Below are positions 31,637 to 36,925 of a stretch of 36,925 bases of DNA, in pieces; within the stretch, counting starts at the first letter, position 1; every line of letters starts with the position of its first letter. Source of the stretch: Pseudoduganella buxea (GTDB taxonomy: Bacteria; Pseudomonadota; Gammaproteobacteria; Burkholderiales; Burkholderiaceae_D); assembly GCF_009720835.1 (NCBI RefSeq), contig NZ_WNKZ01000065.1:1-36925 (forward strand), written 5' to 3'. The position numbers and the translations under genes are program-made. The notes under the pieces are model-generated. The model made no database searches, was not told the DNA's origin, and saw only the letters and a list, made by a program, of their open reading frames with translations.

Positions 31637-32203
31637 TCAGGGCCAGTGCGTCGCATGCGCACAGATCATTTCTACAAGCCGGTCACCGCTGATCAAGTAC
31701 ACACTGCTACCCCTTAAATGTCGATATACGGCGCTACCACTAAGTCCTGTATGGACGAACAATCCGCCCCCGTATTCCGCCGAGGAAACGATCTGGACGA
31801 ACTCGCTGACGTGTTGATGATCAATGTACGCTCCGTACCTTTTGACTTGGATTGGCCACCAAGAACCGCTGATGCGGACGTGACCATCGACCCCTCCATC
31901 GCCGCTGTACCGGCGATTTCGTAGCACCAGACACCCCCGATCCTCCAGCGCCGATAGCACCAATTCTTCCAACACATAGGGGTCGATCTTTCGAAGGTAC
32001 GACAATACGTGTGCTGCACGCTGCGGTCCACCGAATCCTCGAACGCGGCGCAACAACCGCCTGGACTGCTTGACACGTGTGCGGTGTGCAGGCCTTGATA
32101 TCAGCCTCACCCAGTTCAGTAGCATCGACAAGGATCTCATAAGGCCAGGAAGGGTTGAGCCTGTCAAGGATTCCTGTAGACGCCGAATCTCGTTGAACGT
32201 CAT
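31637..32203 (-). CDS. Mrr-type restriction endonuclease-like protein
   Basis: A 188-residue protein. After a basic, partly hydrophobic N-terminal region, residues about 70-188 form an Mrr_cat domain: DPYVLEELVLSALEDRG, RRYSGDGGVDGHV (Asp102/Asp106) and WWPIQVKRYG (Gln119-x-Lys121) make the D...QxK site, followed by GGGLFVHTGLSGSAVYRHL and VYLISGDRLVEMI. Such enzymes cut modified or invading DNA or process DNA in plasmid maintenance. GGAAG precedes the ATG. It is the only clear minus-strand gene between 28 and 36 kb and has no methyltransferase partner, so a modification-dependent role is more likely than classical restriction. Confidence 0.75.
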   Translation of the reverse strand: MTFNEIRRLQESLTGSTLPGLMRSLSMLLNWVRLISRPAHRTRVKQSRRLLRRVRGFGGPQRAAHVLSYLRKIDPYVLEELVLSALEDRGCLVLRNRRYSGDGGVDGHVRISGSWWPIQVKRYGAYIDHQHVSEFVQIVSSAEYGGGLFVHTGLSGSAVYRHLRGSSVYLISGDRLVEMICAHATHWP

Positions 32204-33038
32204 GGTCTTCCCATTTACGAATTACGCGTCTCCGCACAGCGATTTGCACTACGACCTTGTCCAACCCATGGGCGCATGGCTGCGAATCACATTCCCGTGC
32301 CCAGGCACCAAAGCACGATGCTGGTTGCGCAGATCTTGCACCATCCCTTTCATGCACTCCGAACGGTCGTGCGCAGAGTAGCTAGCGCAGCTGGTAAGGT
32401 TGCGATTCGCTCCAAGCGTCCGGCCGTTGTGACGACGTATCGGGTCGAGAAATGCCGCGGTTCGGTTTGCGGCGCCGAGCGGGAGGAAGGCGTCGGTCCT
32501 CAACATAGTTGCCACGTCAAAAGGCATCATCGCGCGCGATTGCGCAATGTCAAGCAGGCCTGTTGGACTGGCTGTTCTTAGGCCCAATGGACCGTTGACG
32601 AAATCGGATGAAGCGCTGCTCATGAACCGCACGCGTCAAGGCTTGTTTCGCCTGGGGCTGACCACCTCCCACAGAACAAGGCGGGATGTGCGAAGCCAGT
32701 GGCCTATCGGAGCAGAATGGCAATGCGCCGCTAAGGCATTGCGAGCCGCGATCGTTCTACATCGGAGTCTGGCGTCACCCGGCGCCTTCGATATCTAGTG
32801 CACTCGCGGACTGCGGGTCGCGGGTGGCGGTTTGCCGTCATGCGTCCGTGGCCTATTCGTGGGGTATGTCGAACAGAACCGATCGCGTGCCACATTGTCG
32901 AATATTCGGTCCCGGCGTCCCGCCCTTTCCACACACTTGATGCTATTGGATTGCCTCGTACCATATTTCAGGGGCGCGATCTTGACCAGCTATCCAGTCC
33001 GTCGCAGCCCACCCAAACATTGTTAGGGAGGACGAAAA
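32204..33038. other. Gene-poor stretch
   Basis: 835 bases. A minus-strand frame from 32632 to 32249 (127 codons, GTG start) precedes the Mrr-type gene and is open, but it lacks a ribosome site and a recognisable fold, so it is not called. The rest shows no supportable gene. GGGAGG at its end serves the 33039 gene. Confidence 0.35.
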
Positions 33039-33473
33039 ATGCGTACGACATTGTTCGAGCGAATTTCAAGGCTACAGACGGTGTATGACAAGCTGCAGAA
33101 CGCATCGTGGCGAACCGAGGCAGATGCCTACTACAAACGCTTGTACGTAAATCGGATTGCCGAACTGTTGTCGCAGGGTCTGCCATGTGAAACGTTGGCT
33201 GACGCCTGCGATGTGCTGGCACTGCATAACATTACATTCGACCGCATTTTTCGCAACGCGGTCACACCCTTGCACTATTTTTTCGACAATGCGCGCGAGA
33301 GAAATGTGGCAGTGTGGGTACCCGGGGCGCCGGTGCTGGTTCTGACCGCCAATGGTGGTATTCAAGCCCAGCAGTACGCCCAACCAGTGGACAATGTCGT
33401 TCTCGTCACACCAGACGAGCAAGATGTGATGCCCGCCTCTGTCGAAAATCCGACCGTCCATACTGGCACGTGA
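33039..33473 (+). CDS. Small hypothetical protein, paralogue of the 22395 gene
   Basis: A 144-residue protein with a strong GGGAGG ribosome site. Residues about 40-105 match the protein at 22395-22781 in order (GLPCETLADACDVLALH, TFDRIFRNAV, LHYFF, NVAVWVPGAPVLVLTANGG). The N-terminal helix (ERISRLQTVYDKLQNASW) and the polar C-terminal tail differ. The retained blocks suggest a shared fold and perhaps shared partner. Function unknown. It is monocistronic, in the same orientation as its paralogue 10.6 kb away. Confidence 0.75.
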   Translation: MRTTLFERISRLQTVYDKLQNASWRTEADAYYKRLYVNRIAELLSQGLPCETLADACDVLALHNITFDRIFRNAVTPLHYFFDNARERNVAVWVPGAPVLVLTANGGIQAQQYAQPVDNVVLVTPDEQDVMPASVENPTVHTGT

Positions 33474-34229
33474 TCAGCGCGGACACAGGTTCAGACTGGC
33501 GCCATCGGGATGGCAGGCGACGATCCAGCCATCCCTGCTATAGCGTTCTCCCAACTCACTGCCGACCTTGCTGCGTTGTCCACCTCGGGTCTCGATGTGA
33601 ACCCAGCCCGACCAAACGGCCGGAAGGCTGCCTGGTGTAACAATGAAGGGCGGAACTTGACCTCGAGGAGGCTGGTCGATACGGAGCCTGCAAGCTTGCC
33701 TTCCCCTCTCCATAAGCGGGGGCCACACATCACCGCACACCCGAGGCGACGACGACCTGCTGATGACACCTTGCACTTCGCCCCTGGGGATGTAAAATCA
33801 AAGTGCTACGGTGAGCATCGAACTCGCTGCATTCGGTAAGACGGTCGTTGCCGATTTCCGAGTGTCCGCGCAATATATTGCACGGCGTCACGCACGAAAC
33901 GCGCCCATCTGAAGGTCGGCCCCCGACCACACTCGCACAGAGACATCGCGGCACTCTTGCCCGCATGTATTCAGCGGTGACATACATTTGTTGCATCCCT
34001 CCTAGAGCCTGCATCAAAGCTTTCTCCTGTGATCGCCATCGGCAGTCACAGGATTTCTCTGGCGCTGCCAATCTACGAAGCGCCAACTTGTACTGCGTTC
34101 GGCACCACACCTGAACGATTTCACTTTTCGCGCAACAGTTAACCTGGGCCGGCATTGTTTGCTGCATTCTAGCTTCGGGCGAAAGGCTGCGCACCTCAAC
34201 GGCTTCTGCATGAAATGAAAGGACCCGAC
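33474..34229. other. Gene-poor stretch containing repeat copy B
   Basis: 756 bases. A minus-strand frame 33776-33474 has a protein-like C-terminal half (VTPGSLPAVWSGWVHIETRG, then SRDGWIVACHPDGASLNLCPR) but no convincing start; it may be the decayed remains of a gene once started from repeat copy B (33768-33905). The stretch also supplies the leader of the 34230 gene. Confidence 0.4.
33768..33905. repeat. Hairpin-bearing repeat, copy B
   Basis: Matches copy A end to end by eye and keeps the hairpin core GTGAG-C-ATCG-AA-CTCGC. It lies about 325 bases before the 34230 start, as copy A lies about 235 bases before the ParB-like gene. Confidence 0.55.
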
Positions 34230-34565
34230 ATGGACCAGCACATCAAGGAGCTAGCAGTCATTGCGGCACTCAACAATATGATCAAGGGAAAATATTTCCG
34301 AATGTCAGTCATCGACGCCGCGGCAAAGCTGCTTGAACGTCACGCGAGCGGCGATGCATACGACGTGTTACATATGATCGATTTTGTCTATTTCGAGAAC
34401 ATGCCCGTCGAACTTCGGGACAGTATTCCGGGTTTGATCCAGGACGTTCTGGGGACCTCCCCAATCTTCAGGTTCACCTCTGTAAACAAAGGTTTTATGA
34501 TCGACCTGTCCTCTTACAGCACTCAGACAAAGCGCCAGCCTTGGTTACGATTGACGAATCGCTGA
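34230..34565 (+). CDS. Small helical hypothetical protein, source of a downstream duplication
   Basis: A 111-residue protein starting MDQHIKELAVIAALNNM with AAAGGA seven bases upstream; a longer start at 34215 is less likely. It is mostly helical (MSVIDAAAKLLERHASGDAYDVLHMIDFVYF) with a final segment NKGFMIDLSSYSTQTKRQPWLRLTNR. That last segment plus the downstream hairpin is duplicated at 35782-35959. Family not recognised. A GC-rich hairpin follows 20 bases after the stop, so it is a single-gene unit. Confidence 0.7.
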   Translation: MDQHIKELAVIAALNNMIKGKYFRMSVIDAAAKLLERHASGDAYDVLHMIDFVYFENMPVELRDSIPGLIQDVLGTSPIFRFTSVNKGFMIDLSSYSTQTKRQPWLRLTNR

Positions 34566-34662
34566 CAGGATCACAGATGCTTCATCGCTGCCGGCGCCAT
34601 CCCGGTGCCGGCAGCGATTGATCGAAATCAACACACCCATCCGAGTGTTCTGTCACCCGCGA
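34485..34662. repeat. 178-bp direct repeat, copy 1
   Basis: Aligned with 35782-35959 at a constant offset of 1297 bases. The coding part (to 34565) is diverged, but the following 84 bases (34579-34662) differ at only two positions. The non-coding part, with its hairpin, is therefore more conserved than the protein-coding part. Confidence 0.8.
34586..34616 (+). terminator. Terminator-like hairpin, copy 1
   Basis: CGCTGCCGGC (34586-34595) and GCCGGCAGCG (34607-34616) form a perfect 10-bp stem 20 bases after the stop codon of the 34230 gene. TTGAT/ATCAA pairing follows. No U-tract. Confidence 0.6.
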
Positions 34663-34768
34663 TTAAGCAGGGCGCAGCTAAAGATCGGGAAAGCCTCGCG
34701 TTACTGGGCTGGATAGCAGGAGGTAAGCAGCTCTCACAGCGTCTAAATCATATCCACAGAGGTGCAAT

Positions 34769-34981
34769 ATGAGTCACTTCATCTTAGCAGCAAAGAATGA
34801 GGACGGCAGCTACGAAATCCTCAGCGGGTTTTGGCGGGTCAAGGAGTCACTGCGGCTTTGGGGCAGCGCCGAGATCCTCGATAGCGAAACTTGGGCTTTC
34901 ATTACCGTTCATGAAGTAGCCGGTAAGCTCATCACCGCCCCAGAGTCCACGAACGAAACCAGAGCTGAAAAGAGCCCTTAA
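34769..34981 (+). CDS. 70-residue hypothetical protein
   Basis: MSHFILAAKNEDGSYEILSGFWRVKESLRLWGSAEIL..., preceded by AGAGG seven bases before the ATG. The pattern of beta-strand, turn, helix and beta-strand (TWAFITVHEV) suggests a compact alpha/beta mini-domain. Family not recognised. It is the first of two close small genes (the next starts 53 bases later), likely one operon. Confidence 0.6.
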   Translation: MSHFILAAKNEDGSYEILSGFWRVKESLRLWGSAEILDSETWAFITVHEVAGKLITAPESTNETRAEKSP

Positions 34982-35034
34982 GGTCGAGAAAAACTCGAGT
35001 ATCGCGTGTGAAAGACGTCATGGAGATGAGTATC

Positions 35035-35265
35035 ATGGAACAGAACGACGACAACGACGAATACGGCTACGACCCAGAGATGGGCGGGGGCTTCGACCCA
35101 GTCGGTTTCTATGCATCGCAAGAAGAATGGGATGCATTGACAGACCAACAGCGTGAGGCACAGTGGGAATCATTTTATGAAAGGAATGCCGCAGGTACAG
35201 CGGACGAAATGCGCTTCTACAAGGTGATGATGGCGCAGTATCTGCTTGGTTACGTCGGCGACTAA
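35035..35265 (+). CDS. 76-residue acidic hypothetical protein
   Basis: MEQNDDNDEYGYDPEMGGGFDPVGFYASQEEWDALTDQQREAQWESFYERN... A strongly acidic N-terminus leads into an amphipathic helical region and ends KVMMAQYLLGYVGD. The ATG at 35035 is chosen for the GGAG about ten bases upstream; starts at 35008, 35020 and 35026 are also in frame. Acidic small proteins of this kind can be DNA mimics or adaptor proteins, but nothing specific is recognised. Confidence 0.6.
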   Translation: MEQNDDNDEYGYDPEMGGGFDPVGFYASQEEWDALTDQQREAQWESFYERNAAGTADEMRFYKVMMAQYLLGYVGD

Positions 35266-35285
35266 CGACACGGAAAACCGCTGAC

Positions 35286-35507
35286 ACGAAGACGTCGACG
35301 TTCAAACGCGTTTCTGGTGCCGGTGCCGCCGAAGTGGTGCACATCGAGGCGGCTGACGCGAAGGCTCTATCCGCCGCGATCACGGGCGAGCACCTGGCGA
35401 TGCTGAGTGCGGCGCCGGTGATGAACCATTCGTGCCGCGTTGTGCTGCCGCAGGGCCGAGGATTGCGAGACCTCCGCGCGAAACACTGTTTTGCTGAGAA
35501 CGCTTAG
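35286..35507 (+). other. Open frame without a start, possible gene remnant
   Basis: The frame reads TFKRVSGAGAAEVVHIEAAD, then SAAITGEHLAMLSAAP, then HSCRVVLPQGRGLRDLRA before a TAG at 35505. The sequence is protein-like, but only a GTG at 35334 without ribosome site could start it. It is probably the 3' part of a lost gene. Confidence 0.25.
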
Positions 35508-35518
35508 GAAAACCCGTC

Positions 35519-35750
35519 GTGAACGATAAGCGCCGGAAGCGCCTGGAAGAAATCAAGGAACAGATCGCCGCCCTGGTCGATGCAGTTCAGGCGGTGTGCG
35601 ACGAGGAAGAGGAAGCTTTCGACGGCATGCCGGAACGCGTCCAGAACGCGCCAAAACGGCGAGAAGATGCAAGAGGGGAGCTCAGCGATGGAAACTGTCA
35701 TCGAATTGCTTGAAGAGCCCCTACAAGCGCCGGAAGAGGCTACTGCCTGA
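35519..35750 (+). pseudogene. Small acidic coiled-coil protein gene with a +1 frameshift
   Basis: Starting at GTG 35519 (MNDKRRKRLEEIKEQIAALV, then DEEEEAFDGMPERVQNA) the frame shifts at an extra C near 35651-35653. Without it the sequence continues QNGEKMQEGSSAMETVIELLEEPLQAPEEATA and stops at 35750. The restored 76-residue product resembles a family of short phage or island proteins with the pattern (R/K)RKRLE...EEEEAFD.MPE..Q...GEKM. As read, the frame gives 64 residues with a nonsense tail. A sequencing error is possible. Confidence 0.6.
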
Positions 35751-35766
35751 AAAGGACGGAAAAATC

Positions 35767-35862
35767 GTGACGCTCACCGATAACAAAGGTTTTACGATCG
35801 ACCTATCCGCCGACAGCATCCACCCAAAGCGCTACCCTTGGCTACGAATGTTTAACCGCTGA
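35767..35862 (+). pseudogene. Truncated paralogue of the 34230 gene (C-terminal segment only)
   Basis: Encodes MTLTDNKGFTIDLSADSIHP and then KRYPWLRMFNR, matching the last 26 or so residues of the 34230 protein. AAAGGA lies upstream of a GTG at 35767, so a 31-residue peptide could be made, but the N-terminal 80 residues are absent. It is best read as the coding end of the 178-bp duplication. Confidence 0.6.
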
Positions 35863-35959
35863 CCAGTTCACCAACGCTTCATCGCTGCCGGCGCCTTCCC
35901 GGTGCCGGCAGCGATTGATAGAAATCAACACACCCATCCGAGTGTTCTGTCACCCGCGA
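35782..35959. repeat. 178-bp direct repeat, copy 2
   Basis: Partner of 34485-34662. The last 84 bases (35876-35959) match copy 1 at 82 positions. Sequence diverges immediately after CACCCGCGA in both copies, which defines a sharp right boundary. Confidence 0.8.
35883..35913 (+). terminator. Terminator-like hairpin, copy 2
   Basis: Same CGCTGCCGGC/GCCGGCAGCG stem as at 34586-34616, with one loop change. It lies 20 bases after the truncated paralogue's stop. Confidence 0.6.
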
Positions 35960-36679
35960 AGGCGCCCGGTATATTCCACCGTACATTGGCTCGCAATGAA
36001 AAGCCTCCAGCATCAGCGGAGGGTTCTCAGGCCGTGGCGCCATCGACGAGGCCGCGTCATCTTGACCCCATTAGGCTGCTTGCACGATCAACTCGTCATG
36101 GCTCCAGCTCCTGGCATGCGATATTTCCCCACCGCGATGCCTTATCAGATACCGCTCGAGAATTCGGTACACGCAAGGCGAGCCACGCCACTTTCGGTGC
36201 CGATTCAGCCCCCTTCCCTCAGGACAGGCAGTAGCGCGTCACCTCGACGAGACTACTGCATTGTCCAAGCACATTCGTGAGCACGTCAACATCGAACAAC
36301 GAGACCCAACAGGACCCACATCGCCCCCCCGGTGGATTGGCGTGCGGCGCACAAACGCCCCGCAAACTGCGCCAATCAACCGACCTTTTCGGTGCTAGTT
36401 GCGCAACGAAGGTATCACTGCTCGAGGTGAGTGCTTCTGTTTCCAATGGATGAGTTTGCACGCCTGCACAGGAGACCGTGAGCCTTCGTGCGCTCATCCG
36501 TTACCACGGGCCGAACAGTTCGGCGCAGCAACCCGCGCATGGACGGATGCGGGCAGCGAGCCAAGATTGACGAGTCATGATCTCCGGGTGTCTGGGTCGC
36601 GCACGCATGAGCGTTTTCCTGGAAAAACCTTCTGCGGGCGATGGTCGAAAGCGAGGCCCCAACCGGTTGGTACGCTATA
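35960..36679. other. Gene-free stretch before the LexA box
   Basis: 720 bases with several overlapping frames but none with ribosome site and protein-like content. GTGAG...CTCAT near 36478-36500 faintly recalls the three-fold hairpin repeat but lacks the ATCG core. Confidence 0.4.
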
Positions 36680-36695
36680 CTGTACGTATATACAG
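36680..36695. promoter_or_regulatory. LexA (SOS) box
   Basis: CTGTACGTATATACAG fits the CTGT-N8-ACAG LexA consensus of beta- and gammaproteobacteria exactly, with an alternating AT-rich centre. It overlaps a TATACT -10-like hexamer (36676-36681) and lies 15 bases before an ATG. Repression by LexA and induction on DNA damage are expected from the site. Confidence 0.75.
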
Positions 36696-36710
36696 CTCTT
36701 TCCAACCATC

Positions 36711-36803
36711 ATGCGAGTCGTAGTTCAACAGTTATTCGAAGACGGAGGGCGGCCGGTGCCGAAATGGCGCATAACCGCGAAGGCAAAGTATGAGGGTCGG
36801 TAA
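36711..36803 (+). CDS. SOS-controlled 30-residue ORF, possibly truncated
   Basis: MRVVVQQLFEDGG followed by RPVPKWRITAKAKYEGR and TAA. There is no clear ribosome site, but position immediately after a perfect LexA box argues for expression. The sequence looks like the beginning of a folded protein, and an IS3-family gene starts 62 bases after the stop, so the native gene may have been cut by that insertion. I do not recognise it as LexA, ImuA, UmuD, SulA or RecA. Confidence 0.4.
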   Translation: MRVVVQQLFEDGGRPVPKWRITAKAKYEGR

Positions 36804-36829
36804 TCCCCCCACAAAAAGAGCGTCGTTAG

Positions 36830-36847
36830 AAGTAGAATTTTCTACTT
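36830..36847. repeat. 8-bp inverted repeat upstream of the right-edge transposase
   Basis: AAGTAGAA and TTCTACTT flank TT, 18 bases before the OrfA start codon. It probably lies inside the IS leader and could be a promoter-proximal regulatory hairpin. Confidence 0.4.
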
Positions 36848-36865
36848 AAGAACAGAAAGCTCTAC

Positions 36866-36925
36866 ATGAAGACGTCCCGCTTTACCGACAGCCAGATCAT
36901 CGCCATCCTGAAACAAGCCGAAGCC
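36866..36925 (+). CDS. IS3-family (IS407-like) transposase OrfA, N-terminal fragment
   Basis: MKTSRFTDSQIIAILKQAEA is the characteristic start of OrfA in IS3-family elements of the IS407-like type, continuing past the window edge. It carries the first helix of the helix-turn-helix that binds the IS ends. The left terminus of the element must lie between about 36790 and 36820, but the repeat cannot be confirmed without the other end. It differs from the IS3-family elements at 1-127 and 11547-12912. Confidence 0.85.
   Translation, partial: MKTSRFTDSQIIAILKQAEA

Noticed and set aside
32249..32632. A minus-strand 127-codon frame just upstream of the Mrr-type gene.
   Set aside because: It has a GTG start without ribosome site and no recognisable domain; noted only in the gap entry.
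33510..33839. A plus-strand frame of 109 codons whose first half looks protein-like.
   Set aside because: It overlaps an equally protein-like minus-strand frame, has no ribosome site, and its 3' half is repeat copy B.
1..36925. CRISPR arrays, rRNA and tRNA genes.
   Set aside because: No regularly spaced short repeats and no rRNA or tRNA signatures were seen on either strand by eye.

Overview
The window reads as an accessory, heavily rearranged part of a betaproteobacterial genome or large plasmid. The RuvB sequence, the GC-rich core genes and the IS types fit a Burkholderiales/Oxalobacteraceae-like host, but this is inference because no rRNA or housekeeping operon is present. Base composition changes sharply along the window: moderate GC in the first 7.5 kb, AT-rich at about 7.7-10.6 kb and 13.2-16.8 kb, and very GC-rich at 18.5-21 kb and 25-28 kb. 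It therefore looks like a mosaic of at least three acquired segments. Both edges cut through IS3-family elements.

Left segment (1-10.7 kb, all on the minus strand). A Gamma-Mobile-Trio (GMT) recombination operon gmtY-gmtZ-gmtX lies at 7552-2284. gmtZ is broken by a one-base deletion exactly at its active-site tyrosine codon. Downstream of gmtX is a tight four-gene operon: an AbrB-type regulator or antitoxin, a CxC/CxxC zinc-ribbon protein, a small helical protein and a membrane-anchored protein. It has no recognised toxin and is a candidate undescribed cargo system. A further small gene has lost its 3' end to the IS3 element at the left edge. Upstream of gmtY is a 969-residue AT-rich protein with an Mrr-like PD-(D/E)XK nuclease domain and a long helical tail, which looks like a defence effector.

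Middle segment (10.8-18.2 kb). Two remnants of the same type of tyrosine recombinase lie on the minus strand, both broken at the same codon, and flank the insert. The insert holds a dead IS5-family transposase, an intact IS2-group element (11547-12912, with a 5-bp target duplication) that landed in that IS5 gene, and an AT-rich two-gene unit. That unit is a secreted NHL-repeat/YtkA-like protein followed by a MauG-type di-heme cytochrome c peroxidase, probably a periplasmic redox or protein-modification pair.

Right segment (18.4-36.9 kb, mostly plus strand). It begins with a recombination module: an 11-8-11 bp inverted-repeat site, a coiled-coil accessory protein and a complete tyrosine recombinase. 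After it comes a sparsely coding region with plasmid- or ICE-like functions: a P-loop ATPase, an orphan ruvB, a 641-residue ParB-like protein, an Mrr-type nuclease and many small unknown genes. Several small genes are paralogous or duplicated (22395/33039; 34230/35767), most end in strong hairpins without a U-tract, and a hairpin-bearing sequence recurs three times (21845, 28287, 33768). A perfect LexA box precedes a 30-residue ORF at the right edge, just before another IS3-family transposase gene. No tRNA, rRNA or CRISPR array was seen.
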